Shown here one piece after another: positions 47,701 to 58,837 of a stretch of 62,000 nt of DNA. The notes under the pieces are model-generated. The model was not told where the DNA came from. It did not search any database and saw nothing but the letters and a program-made list of their open reading frames with translations. Location of the stretch: contig RPFO01000392.1 of assembly GCA_009746045.1 (NCBI GenBank), positions 1,536,464 through 1,598,463 of the forward strand, written 5' to 3'. The number at the start of each line of letters is the position of its first letter. The stretch's first letter is position 1. Position numbers and translations under genes: made by a program. The DNA is from Mesostigma viride (lineage: Eukaryota > Streptophyta > Mesostigmatophyceae > Mesostigmatales > Mesostigmataceae).

Positions 47701-50700
47701 AAGCAAAGGGGGGGGGGGAAGGGAAGGCCACTTACATCCACCAACGCGAGCGTGGTGCTGCCCTGGCCGACCAGCGTGATGTTCTTCACCACGCCTGTGC
47801 CCATGGTGTCCACCACCAAGTGGCCGGTGCAGTTCATGTCCACCGCACCGCACACTGCCCACGTCACCGGGTCCGTGGATGCAAAATAGGCAGGCTTGGC
47901 GGTCTCATTCACGTAAACAAAGCCTTCAAAAATGCTTCGGAAGTCGGGCAGGAGCGCCACCTGTCGCGCATCTGGCTCACGACAGGGCATGGGGGGGGGG
48001 GAGACGGCCAAGCAGTCCACATGGCAACCAAACACAAAACAAGGCCAATCCGTTCTCAGCAAGGGGCACTTCTGGTCGGCATTTCCCACCAAAAAGTTGC
48101 TTGGTCCATTCCCCACTGGGACAGGTCCCAGTGGCATGGCAAGGGATGCCACTAGCATGGCCAGTGATGAGCACCAGGAAAGCACAAACGTGTCCACCTG
48201 TACGATAGGTACCTCCACATGTCACGCTGCATGCCCTCTGGTGCAGCTGTCGCTGCATCATACTATACCCGAACCTATTGCTGAAAGTAAAACGAGATTA
48301 CTCATAAATTCTAGTGGAAGTAAGCATGCCTCTGAACCTGTCCGGTGCGACCGGACAGATCCAAGGGCTCCGCAACCAGGTACTGCATTTGCCGGACGGA
48401 GTGGGCTGAGGCTACCGATACTAAACACGCCATATTTTCTTTCTTATTGATCAGTGAGTAATAAATTAAGAAATTAAGGCTGGTTGTCACACTCATAACA
48501 GCCAACCATGCATGTCCATATCCCTCCCACCCCCACATGACTCCTCAGGAACGAACTTTATGCGCTCATGCCCGCCACAAACCATCACACAAGGTAAGCG
48601 CCAACCCCATCCCACCCACCCCCACGAATGGAATGCAGGGCCCAGAGCTCATTATAGCTGCCCAGGCCACCTCTGCTCGCGCTTTGCACAAGGTCCCCCT
48701 ATAAGGTTATGTCCCTATGCTCAGTGACGATGACACAGGGTATGGCATACACAGGGTATGGCATAGTGGTAGAGGCGGCTTGGCTGCATTAACTTGACGT
48801 TGGCAATGGCTTGTGGCGGGTCGGCTGTGGCAGGTTGGCTGTGGCCAGCATACGAGGACAACACACTGGGCTGCGCGAACACGCACCTACGGCCTCCAAA
48901 AACTCGATCTCTTCCCCCAGGGGCCCCCGAATGACGCTGCTTGTCTGCTGCGTCACGATCACGTTGCCGGTCTGGTCGGTTACCGCGGGCAGCAGCCGCA
49001 GCGTGGCCCCCACCACGCGAGGCATCACAGAGACGTTCGCGTGGGCGGCCTGCCCCGGCCGCAGGATTCCGAGCGAGCAGAGGGAGGAGCAGGTGGAAGC
49101 ATTAAAGGGCGAGCAAGAGCCGTTGGGGGATGCGACCGACATGACCCGGAAGAGTGCGCAGCCTGAGGGGGTGGCCCCCACCATCCCGGTGGCAACTGTC
49201 AGCCGCAAGAGTGCCAACCCCACCACCCCGCTGCCCTTGGTCGGGTCGCCCCCGGCCACCCCTTGGTGTGCAATCTTCAGTGTAATGGATGTGCTGCGGT
49301 TCTGGTACGTGAACCCGCTGCAGTCCTCTGTGCTGGACGACACCGACACGCTGGCTTGCTGGTCCGGGGGGGATGGCGGCGTGGGCGGGGCAGGTGGATG
49401 CCCCGGTGGGGAGGGCGCGTGGGGAGGTGGGGGTAAACGAGGAGGGGATAGGGGTGGGGGTGGCAGCCGTGGATTCGGGGGGGCATCCAGGGCCGGCGAG
49501 GCCGGGGGCGGCGCGGGGGCCCGCGGCGGGCGCGGGAATGGAGGGAGTGGGTTGGGAGGCTGTGGCGGGGCGGGATATGCGGGGATGGCGGTGACGGCAA
49601 CAAAGGGGCCGGCGGGTGGGGGGCTCCTGGGGGGGAGGATGTGGGGCCGGCGGGGTAGGGGGTGACGGCATCCGTGGGGCAGCGGGGGGTGCAGGGGGGT
49701 GCAGGGGGCAAGGGTGGGTTTGGAGGGGTGCGGGTGGAGATGGGGGTGAAGGCGGGGGAGGAGGGGGCGGGGGAGGGGAGGGGAGGAGGGGGGGAGGAGG
49801 TGGAGGGGGGGCGGCGGCGGAGGAGGGGGCAGTGGGGGGCTTGGGGGATGTGGTGGAAAAGGAGGGGGAGGGGGAGGGGGCGCCGGCGGGGGAGGCGGTG
49901 ATGGAGGCGGAGGAGGGGGAGGCAGGGGAGGGGGTGGAGGTGGTGGTGGGGGGGGAGGCAGTGGAGGTGTTGGTGGAGGTGGGGGTGGCGGGGGCGGGGG
50001 TGGAGGCGCAGGGGGGCTTGGAGGAGGGGGAGGGGGTGGGGTGGTGATGGGGGATACGGAGGGAGAGGAGGGGGTGGGGGGGAGGGGGAGGCGGGGGGGA
50101 GAAGGGGGAAACGGAGGAGGTGGCGGTGGCGGTGGCGGGGACGGAGGAAGTGGAGGAGCAGGAGGTGGTGGCAGGGGTGGAGGTGGTGGAGGCGGAAGGG
50201 GGGAGGGGGCTGGGGAGGGAGGGGAGGCAATGGTGGAGGAGGCGGGGGGGGGGGGAGGGGGAGGTGAAGGTGGCATGGGGGGAGAGGGGGGAGGAGGGGG
50301 TGGTGGCACGGGTGGGGGTGGGGGTGGCGGGGGTGGCAGAGGAGGCAACGGAGGATGCGGTGGGGGTGGTGGGGGTGGGGGTGAGGGGGGGAGTGGAGGA
50401 GCCGGTGGAGGCGGGGGGGGACTGGCTGGCGGCAAGGGCGGTGGCGGCGGGTGGGGAGGGTTCGGGGGGGCAGGTGGTGGTGGCGGCGGCGTGGTTACAT
50501 AAACCGTCGTGAAATCGTTGTCGGCGGCCACTGCGGGAGCCACACTGTGGTAGATGTACACACGGCCGATGTAAGTCGTAGGCAGCACCAGGGGGGTCTC
50601 CATTTGGACCAGGAAGCTGGAGGTGGCGATCGCATCGGCCGGGAACTCGTTGTTCTGACCGTTCACGTTGGACAGCCCAGCGAGCGTCAGCCACGTCTCG

Positions 50701-52292
50701 GCGCCCGACCAAGGGTCAACATACTTGGCATGGAGATCATACCCCGGGTCCGTGCCCTCATTGATGATCTCGACGCACATCTTGACCCAGTTACCTTCGG
50801 GGATGTACAGGTACCTGCCATCCGTCACGCCGCAGGTGCCCGTGGCGGTCGTCACGGTCAACCACACGAGCGGCCATGCTTCCCCGAGGCCACCGAAGTC
50901 GTCGACTTTCTTAATCGGGAGGTTCCCGCTCGCGCCTCCGCCTGTGGAGTACACGGGGGACGTCATCACAAAGGTGTCTGCCGTCACCTGCAGGTTCCCC
51001 GTGGGCGATGTCGCGGCCTTGCAGGCGATGCGGGGGTCAATGCGCACGATGACCACCTCCCCTGTCTCCAGGTCGGTCACCTGTTGGTGGTTCAGGAGCA
51101 CGCGCACACAACCACGAGCTCACGTAAGACGCGCCTACTGCATGCAGACGTGCAGGTTGTGTCCGAGGCGTGTGCCGGGTGCCAGGCTGCGTGCGATGAG
51201 ATGCAAGAGATCATGTGATCAAATGGTGGCGCATGGACGCTCACGGACACACTGGCCGCCAAGCTAGACGGCACGGTTTACAGGATGCTCCGACAGGTCC
51301 TGAATATAGGGTTTTCCACGCATAGGTCATTAGAGTCTTTGTATAAGGGTATGCCTCGTATTTCGGACGTGATTAGGCAGCTTAGGATAGGATTTGTAGG
51401 ACATCTTGCTCGCACCAGTCAGGTAGATACTACCCTTGGTCTGGCCGGCCCCCAGCAGCTTGGCCAGCCAGGGCGGCACATCCTGACCTGGCCTGGCCCC
51501 AAGGAAATTCCTAGAAAGCTGGGTAAACCTGCCATGAACTACACACAGATGTTGCTGGCCGACCTAGTGGTCCCAGCTCTGTTTGAACACCGCATTCACT
51601 CCCTCTCTCTTGCTTGGACAGCTATGCAGAACAAGAAGAGGTGGCAGAAGACTGTCCAGGCTCACACGCCAGCCCCTGTGGGCAAGCCACCTCCCCTCAA
51701 GCGGAAGGGGCGCTTTGCTGAGTAGCGTAGTTAGGATTTTCTAGACTAGATAGCTTAGAGTTAGCTTAGTTCGATTCCGCGGCTTCGCCCACCTCCATCC
51801 ATCCAGCAAGGAATATGTGCTACATGATCTCCCAACGGAGTCATGTTATAATTTAATTTTAATTTCATGGAACGCAGCGGAGAGCGTGAGGGAGGAAATA
51901 CCCCTGAGACCTAAAGTGCGCATGAGAAGAGGGGACGGGAGAGCCCAACGCTTTATACGGCTTGGTTGCCCCCTATGGCACCATGTCACGTGCGTGCCCG
52001 CCACTCACATCGACGACGCATTTGATGGTGTCGGCCTCGAGTGGCCCCGCACCAAAGAGGACCGACCCCACCGGCATGAAGGCGGAGCTGACGAGCGTGG
52101 CCACGCTGCCGCCGTCATCCAGCATGCCACCATCCAGTCCGTAGTTGCCCTTGCCCCCCGACGTGCCCGCAATCATGTTGTTGCCATTCTCAACCAGGCC
52201 ATAGTTGACACCGACGTAGGAGATCTCCCCAAACGCGGCACCTGGCTGCCCCGTGCACGCGGCACCGAAGGAGATGGTGAGGCGGCCCGTTG
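32734..52292 (-). CDS. Giant TRP-like (PF06011/FLC-type) membrane protein with Pro-rich ectodomain
   Basis: Exons (minus): 52292-52009, 51080-48887, 47971-47736, 47083-46975, 46406-46360 (tentative), 45617-45470, 44520-44369, 43898-43726, 43236-42821, 41392-41172, 40370-39626, 39024-38535, 38385-38359, 38064-37891, 36587-36516, 35791-35699, 34664-34477, 33616-32734. All are GT/AG and in phase except the link from exon 5 to 6. About 2,200 residues; the 5' end is not found. The ectodomain has glycine-rich N-terminal sequence, about 390 Pro-rich residues, and a bacterial Ig-like fold ([17 protein letters not shown]...HGAARDRAG) split across exons 6-7. Then [20 protein letters not shown] helices ([39 protein letters not shown]), [46 protein letters not shown] and [19 protein letters not shown], the TRP-like/FLC pattern. 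The tail is Ser/Pro-rich. Probable surface channel or sensor (inference). Confidence 0.75.
33657..33800. repeat. (GT)n-rich microsatellite
   Basis: Imperfect GTGTGT/GCGTGT tract in the last intron of the TRP-like gene, immediately next to the acceptor of the final exon. Confidence 0.85.
36738..36872. repeat. 45-bp minisatellite, three copies
   Basis: Unit GAAAGGGGGAGGAGGCCAAA... starts at 36738, 36783 and 36828 with one or two differences. It is intronic, upstream (minus sense) of the exon at 36587-36516. Confidence 0.9.
37681..37905. repeat. 45-bp repeat containing a splice donor, five copies
   Basis: Unit starts lie at 37681, 37726, 37771, 37816 and 37861. On the minus strand each carries CTGGTGATCATGARACRG followed by GTATGTTGTG, which is the 3' end and donor site of the exon 38064-37891. 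So the exon-intron boundary itself has been amplified into the intron. Confidence 0.9.
41023..41130. repeat. ~14-bp minisatellite
   Basis: Seven to eight imperfect copies of an AGGCCCAAGCG-type unit in the intron between exons 41392-41172 and 40370-39626. A 30-bp unit (GCGCGTGTGAGCCACCA) is duplicated just before it at 40900-40960. Confidence 0.8.
41745..42290. repeat. Long CCTC/CCCCT homopyrimidine tract
   Basis: About 545 bases almost purely C and T on the plus strand (purines on the coding strand), mostly (CCTC)n then (CCCCT)n, with a C22 run near 42086. It lies in the intron between exons 43236-42821 and 41392-41172. All long ORFs across it are artefacts. Confidence 0.95.
46573..46959. 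repeat. 42-bp minisatellite, about nine copies
   Basis: Unit ATACTAGAGTACATACGACA... at exact 42-bp spacing from 46573 to 46951, nearly identical. It begins right after the splice donor of exon 47083-46975. There are no spacers, so it is not a CRISPR. Confidence 0.92.
47321..47568. repeat. 41-bp minisatellite, six copies
   Basis: Unit CCTGTATAAGCCGATCATCC... starts at 47321 and repeats every 41 bp to 47526. It lies in the intron between exons 47971-47736 and 47083-46975. Confidence 0.92.
47645..47770 (-). repeat. Duplicated exon end and splice donor
   Basis: The last ~32 bases of exon 47971-47736 plus its GTAAGTGG donor (47731-47762) recur at 47650-47682, so a second donor in the same context follows 80 bases into the intron. 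Confidence 0.8.
49360..50505 (-). repeat. Proline-rich coding segment of the TRP-like gene
   Basis: Minus-strand exon 51080-48887 here encodes about 390 residues dominated by Pro with Ser, Ala, Leu and His ([20 protein letters not shown] type), between [20 protein letters not shown] and [15 protein letters not shown]. Such SP/PP spacers are typical of hydroxyproline-rich wall or surface glycoproteins of volvocine algae (for example pherophorins), implying a rigid extended, glycosylated stalk. Confidence 0.85.
51225..51870 (+). mobile_element. Intronic LINE 3' fragment, family B
   Basis: It encodes the RT thumb/C-terminus from [19 protein letters not shown] through [17 protein letters not shown] to LKRKGRFAE-stop (51725), homologous to 61189-60770 (-) and 5251-5039 (-). 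The 3' UTR ends with hairpin CTCC-CAAC-GGAG (51829-51840) and a TTATAATTTAATTTTAATTT tail. 5'-truncated; it lies antisense in the intron 52008-51081 of the TRP-like gene. Confidence 0.85.
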
Positions 52293-55200
52293 CTGGGGGG
52301 TCAGCCGCGCCCCCCCGACCGTGATCTGATGTCCCATGGCACCCCCACCCCCCCCAACCACACATACAGACACAAACACACATGAATGTGCTGCAGGAAA
52401 AATATAGATTCACTTTTCATGTCATCGTACGTCTCATGTCGCATATGGTGGCATCGTGTTGCGACCTCAATCAGCAGAACAGGCGTCCGTCACAACAACA
52501 GACTCTCACACCCACTCAGGCTATCACCCGGCTCCTAGTCCAGCATGATACTGCAGGCGCCATCATTATCACCAACGAGCAGACGTGCAGCATCGTGGAG
52601 GGCGGTCACGTCCAATAAGCCAGCCCGGCCCCATCAAACTCGAACACCTGGCAGCTGTGCAAATGCATATTCACGAGCTTAACTGATCTTCCCGTGACGC
52701 CCTTGGGACACCATCGAGAATGCATGCAAGCCCAACACGACACCGGTTGGAGCAGTGACATCCACCATGCTTTGCCAATACACACCAGCAGGCCCCAAAC
52801 TTTGTGCTCTCTCGGCTGTGCAAAAGGGGCCAGTAAACGTAAAACTTATTATGATTCTACAGTCCGGTGTTGAGGGCATGGCACCACCTTCAGAGATATG
52901 CACCAATCTATGGCCTTATGAAGTACATGTGTAAATATTGAAATCAGCAGCCGCGTGGGGAGCAGACCTTTGCCAAACCAATCATAAGCAATGAGCAACC
53001 GCAAGCAAGCACCAAGCCATTGCATGATCAAGTAGTCAAGCGTCCAATTCATCAACCAGCCAGTCCGCCCCACTGACCAACACTCCCTCCCTGGCCACCT
53101 GCCACCTCGGCCACCCTGCCCCTTCCTAATGAGTACATCCCCTACCCAGAAGCTACCAAAACTGGAGCAAAAGCCAACTCCTAGCTCCCTGGCACGCACA
53201 GGCCTCCTGAGCTGCCGTCAAACACCCCACCAGCCCCATCTGTCAATCCCCAGCGGAATCCACTACGGGTGTAAAATGTGGCCCCTTGGCGAAACCGTCA
53301 CGAGGCCTCGCACCGCCCCCAACCCCACAAGCTGTCATGCAACCTCTCGCACTGCATCACAGTGCAGGTGATCAAGGTGTAGTGCATCAAAGTGCGGGTA
53401 ATCAAGTGCGATGCATCAAAGTGGAGGCGGTCAACGTGCGATGCGTCGTGGGGGGGGGGGGGGACCGCACCCGCACTAGGAACGAAGCCGCGTCTCCACA
53501 GGCGTAGTTGCTGCCCGTCATCTCGTTTTTTATGTCCACGTCAGTGCGTCCATCTGCGACACGTGGCGACCAGCCAGTGGCCCATCATGAGGTGCACACA
53601 TCCACACACGCACACACAACGCATGCACACACACATGCGTGCACGCACGAGCGCACACATTCACACACGAGGAAAAAGACACCTACACACAAGGAAACAC
53701 ACACACACACACACACGCATTCATCGACCCACCCACAGCAAAGTGGCCATCAGCAAAGAAGCGGCAAGGAGGTCCCCGGGCGAGCCAATCAGCAAAGGAT
53801 AGGCAATGGCACCCTGGGTCAGGCTGGAGGATACGGTACAGGTCACTCGTGTGAGACCGCCATAAGCTGGATGTGTCGGGAGCCAAGGGGTTTCCATCCT
53901 GCCCAGCAGGTTGCCCCATGCGTGGGTAGCGATAGCAGACAGGCATGGCAGACCAGGCACTTCCCACCGACACAGCAGACGCCTCGACAGTCCAAGCAGG
54001 GCTTAGCGCCCTACCATAGACAGTGCCATGCATATCGCCCAGGTCCCCCATCCACACAGATGATGATACAAAACACCACGGGCCTTTTGCAGGAAAAGAA
54101 CCTGCTTCGGCCACGCCTTGTTAAGGCCACCCACCTGCGTTTCCATTCTTTGCATCTTACAGTCAGCGACGGCGCTCAACAGAAGTGGCAGCGACCCATG
54201 GCTGCCTCATCCCTCCACGAGACATCCCCTCCCGTTTCCCCCTGTCAGGCCTCCCTCCCTCCCTATCTCCCTGGCCTCACGATATCCCTACTCACCGGCT
54301 CATGCCTGCGACGCGCTACTGCCAACCTGGGCTATCATGGCTGCATGCAGTCTTGCCTGAACATGAACTCCATTCTAGCCTCCTATGGTCGCAAGCCCCC
54401 CACACCCCCACCCCACCCCAATCTTCAAGAACCAGCATGACACATCTGCTATGCATGCATGTATACAAAGCACAACTTCCAGGATTGTAGCCTCGCTGTC
54501 ATTGCATGCCCACGTATCATGGTGTCCGTTGGCCCCTGCCAAGCTGTCCACCTTGTCAGTGCCTGTGCCTTTTGGTACTTGTGGCGGTGCACACACCTCC
54601 AGGGCCTCAGCTACCTCCAGCCACCTGCCCAGGTTGCTAGCTTGCCGCGCGTACACACCGGCGCTATTCCTCTATTTGTGGTCATATTTATTACTACATT
54701 TCTTGCTAGCGGCCCTTGTGATGCTAAGGGCATCCTTGTGGCTAATCGTAAGTAGTACAAGGTATATAGTAAACTGGGCATCGAACCTGCCAAATGTTAG
54801 TAGCTAGCGGGCAAGGCCACATACAGCAACAGCACCAGACAAGCTTTCTAACTATGGGCCAAGGGAACTAGGGCAGTGCCCGTGGGAAGACGCCACATGC
54901 CATGAGAGAAATAGAAAAGGTTAACACAGCTTTTGTTTCAAGGTAGGCGGAGGGCTTGAAGCTCTTCAGAACACTGCTTTTAGCTTCATCATGAGTCATA
55001 AGAATTCTGAGCGTACACTAGAGACTTAACAGGCAGATTCCGTACTCGAAAACACAAACGTACTCGAACAAACAAACGGTCTTAAGCCCCCCAAAACGTA
55101 CCGTTCCAAGCCCCGCCGCCTGTCTTGTGGCTATAGGATGACGTTGCTGCACATTGAACCGAGAAAGAGAGATGATTCCCAGCTGTGGCGCATTCTGCCC

Positions 55201-57060
55201 GCCACGGACCCCAAGTAAATGCCAGGACCGACACAAGGAGGCAAGCGCGTGCGAACCTTGGGAACGCAACAGGGCATACCCCAAGTCCTAGCATCCTCGG
55301 TCACCGCGAAAGCTTCACGGCGTGCTGCGATGGTGTTTTAGGCGAGGTTGCTGCACTTGAAAGCATCTGTGCGTGACCAATGCCTGGCTCATTCCCGCTA
55401 AGATCGGCTGCCTAAGTTGGCCTCGTGGGGATACTTTCCCCCGAAATTCCAACATCAGTGGACGTGCGTAGCAACCGCAGTCAGGTAAAAATCGCATACA
55501 TGCCGAGCGAAAGCTTCGAGTCGAAAATAGGCCGACTGCGCGGGATTAGCCATTATATACTTCGTCCAGCCACCATGCATAACTGTGAACCCGCAAGGGT
55601 GCTAAAGAAAACTTGCACCATCACGTGCCCAGGCTTCGGGATGAATATTCCTGCACCGGATAAAACAAAAAGTGGTAAACAGTTATAGCGACGTTGTCCA
55701 ACTTTCAACTGACTTCGGATAGTCTCGATTTACCGAAGGAATGAAGGAAATACCCGCCCATGCTTGCAACGTTCTTCCCGCGCGAGTTCATGTTCATTGT
55801 CGTGCCCATGCCATAATAATATAATCACTTCAGAATTGGAAAAATGCACTTTCCCATATTCTGCCCTTCATAGAATTTGCTGCCTGTTTCCCAGGCCGCG
55901 CGCGTGATGAACTGGACGACTACCGAGTTAGCCGTACGTAACCGACCGGGCTCCATTCACGTGCGAGTAGATACGCGGCGCCGCTTGTAACGAGAGTTTC
56001 CTGCTAATGTGTCAGGTGAGTTTCAGCTCAGTTAGTCAGTCTGGTGTGAGATGACTTGGCCTTGCCTCGCCAGAACTGGGGGATATCGCGTCAGACTGCA
56101 CAGCAGTCGAAAGATACTTAATCAGTTTGCCTCGCCAGATCGCCTGGATCTGACTAATTGCTGGTCGAGTGGAGGGTGGGTTCGTCTCTATTGGCACGCA
56201 TCTCTATTTCTTGCGGTTTATTCAATATTATTTTACCTGTCACTTTTTCTGGGGATTTGTTAACAGCGGCTCATCACTCATCAGAACGAAATATATAGGG
56301 ACGTTTCGTCTTCAAATTCCGTTTTTGGAGGCAAAAGTTCAGGTTAGTGCGCAGAGGATGATGTCTGCGCTTTTTTGTCGAAATTCATGCTACAGTCTTT
56401 ATCTGAAGTTTTATTGAGGTCTGAGCGCAAGAAGGCAGCGGGTTATGGCTGTAGTTCCTGTTCCTTGGCGTTTGCTGAGTCGAGTATTCACGATTGCGGG
56501 CTGTGGGTGAACCCTGGGTAAGCCCCTAAAAACCCTCAGGCTCCGGGAGAAGCCTTTATATTCTCCTGGGCTATCGGGGGTTAGCATGCAACCTACCCCC
56601 ACACCCGTCATCATGGCCGAGCGTACAGTCAGTCGTCTTGGATAGTCCGGATGACGCGGTGTCGCTATCAGCGATTCCAGACCTGGACGAGTGAGTCGCG
56701 CCACTTGCCTTCGCGGGTGAAGTATCCGCGTAGCAAAGTACCTCATCGGGTACTCCGTGGCATGCTTTCAGTGCATGTTCACGCACTTACTTCCTATTCA
56801 CGATTTCAAGCTGTGGTCGCAAGCCTCGAACGTCACAGATACAGTGTCTTAATTATACCATATGGATGCTGCGACTTTATTCATCGTGTTCCTACCGTAC
56901 ACTATGTACACTCTGGTTTAAACTGTGTTTGCAAACCATTAGGTGTAAATCCTTGTGGAGGGTGCTCATCAGCTACTCATATAAACATGCATTTTGGTGC
57001 AGATTTTGCCGTTTGGATCTGTTGTTTTGGGCTGCCTGTGTATACAGCTACTGACATAGT
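52293..57060. other. Upstream region of the TRP-like gene, no supported gene
   Basis: More 5' exons of the minus-strand gene are expected here but none could be placed with agreeing phase. Bases 53577-53735 are an imperfect (CA)n microsatellite. A plus-strand frame ending at 57103 (GVNPCGGCSSATHINMHFG) is open for 150 codons in AT-richer DNA, but nothing supports it. The remainder is unrecognised. Confidence 0.4.
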
Positions 57061-57364
57061 GCAGGGTTTCAATTTACACAGCATGCTCTGGGTTGGTGGC
57101 TGAGCCTTGCGGGATCAATGTGCAGTCGGCATGGACCCCCGTGTTTGGACACTCTTTAGCAAGCATGATGTTTTTGTGCGCGTGTGGGGATCGGAAACCC
57201 TGCCACTGATCAAACCATGGTGACGGAAGTGGCAGGTATGTAAGCAATGCGTGACGCAAGTGCACGAACACCGGCATGGTCCAGCAGCAACGACGAGCCT
57301 GTGGACGCGGGTAGTGCGAGGACAGCACATGCCTGCCGCAGGTGTGGCAGTGTGCGTGCATGTA

Positions 57365-57630
57365 GTTGGGTGGGGGTGGGGGTAGGGGGTGGGGGTGGGG
57401 GTGGGGGTGGGGTGGGGGTGGGGGTGGGGGTGGGGGTGGGGGTGGGGTGGGGTGGGGTGGGGGTGGGGGTGGGGTGGGGGTGGGGGTGGGGGTGGGTGGG
57501 GGTGGGGTGGGGGTGGGGTGGGGGTGGGGGTGGGTGGGGGTGGGGTGGGTGGGGTGGGTGGTGGGGTGGGGGGGTGGTGGGGTGGGGTGGGGGGGTTGGT
57601 GGTGGTGTGTGTGTGTGGGGGGGGGGGGCG
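57365..57630 (+). repeat. (GGGGGT)n G-rich tract
   Basis: About 265 bases of GGGGGT/GGGGTG repeats on the plus strand, ending in a GT run and G10. Strong G-quadruplex potential. The long ORFs across it (Gly/Val/Trp or Pro/His) are artefacts. Confidence 0.93.
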
Positions 57631-57717
57631 TCAGTGAGCACGCCAACTCAGTATATTTCGCACAAGCATTATGTAATTGTGGAGGCCACCAGCACCAATG
57701 ATGCGGGCTCCTGCACA

Positions 57718-58115
57718 AATTAATCAAGTAATTAATTAATTGACACGTGACTGCGTCACGTGAGCATAAGTCCTCAGTGGGAGGGGAACATGGGATGGAA
57801 TGGATGGTATAAGCTATCTAGGTCCTAGTTACAGGGGTGTGGGCACCGCGGCCCGAATCGCTATGAATTCCATACGCGGTCACACGCGGAGCCCCCACAG
57901 ACTTGCAGACTTGGGGGTGGTCTCCTTCATCACTACTTGCCATCTATCCTTGTGTACCATCTGCCTCCATATGACAGACAAACCAGGAGGCTGCCCTGGT
58001 GTGAGCCGGTCACGTCTAGTGTAGCACATGTCCATGCCGAGTCTATCACGAAAAGTCCATGCACGGGTGGCGGCCTTGCCGCGCGCCCCCTGGGGCACGC
58101 CAGGTGAGGACACAC
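57718..58115 (-). mobile_element. LINE 3' end, family C
   Basis: It matches 60428-60800 (-) over the full 3' UTR: CCTCACCTGGCGTGCCCC, GACTTTTCGTGATAG, GGTGTGAGCCGG-like words and CCACTGAGGACTTATGCTCA, ending in perfect hairpin CACGTGAC-GCA-GTCACGTG (57744-57762) and an ATTAATTAATTA tail. 5'-truncated. Confidence 0.8.
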
Positions 58116-58335
58116 GCCCTGATCAAGCATGCTGTTTCCGGCCCCACCGTCTAGGTCATCTAGTCGCTCCACACGTAAGCCAGCCATAATTTCAATGCAC
58201 AAGGATACACATTTCCATCACCATTCATCTTCATCATCCTGAACGACTCGAAAACGCGGAAAAGATAACGGCAGGCTCGAGCTACCATGGTCCGGATTCT
58301 CCCGATTTCTGGCCTGCACTGGTTGTCTCTTTGAT
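58116..58335 (-). repeat. Dispersed repeat shared with 7925-8165
   Basis: It is the inverted counterpart of the plus-strand copy at 7925-8165, adjoining the family C LINE end. Probably more 5' sequence of some family C elements. No protein was recognised. Confidence 0.6.
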
Positions 58336-58837
58336 ATCCTGCACGTCTCCTTGATATCCGGTGGATGTTAAGGGGACGGGACACATTGAAAGTGCACTTT
58401 TCTGGAAAACAGACCTGTGCATGGGATAAAAATCCAGTTATGCTTGGGAACCATAAATATGTGAAAAAAAAATTCCCGGCCACTTGGGGGTGGTACTACC
58501 CCCCAGCATGACCCAGTTATGAGCTAAAAATAGAAAAAGACGCTATTTTTGGCCGATTTTTCCTAGGAGACTGGGCAAACCAAAAGTGACCAAACCACAC
58601 ATTTTCCTAAAATCCCCACCCTTGCAAATAAATCTGGCTACTCAGGACCACAAAATAAGCACGTTTAGACTATTTGATGGGGTTTAGCCTAAAACACGCA
58701 TTTTTTTTGTCCTAAAAAAATAAATCAAATAGTAGACACATGCAAAAATTTCAGTGATGACATTTATACTAGGCCTAGGGTGGGAATTTCACTCTCACAA
58801 AGTTTGAGCTCATTCTGAGCATGCACGTTTACTCATG
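58336..58837. other. Intergenic, nothing recognised
   Basis: Mildly AT-rich sequence without gene or clear repeat. Confidence 0.4.

Noticed and set aside
49102-50712. 536-codon alternative minus frame through the Pro-rich region
   Set aside because: It shadows the frame that has coherent flanking domains and matching splice phases.
53465-53590. Possible extra upstream exon of the TRP-like gene (VDIKNEMTGSNYACGDAASF)
   Set aside because: Coding-like, but no donor gives the phase 1 needed to join the exon at 52292, so it was not included.
56651-57103. 150-codon plus ORF as a host gene
   Set aside because: No recognisable motif, no splice context, and composition unlike the two convincing host genes.
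57074-57727. 217-codon Pro/His ORF and overlapping Gly/Val ORFs
   Set aside because: Generated by the GGGGGT repeat; no protein features outside it.
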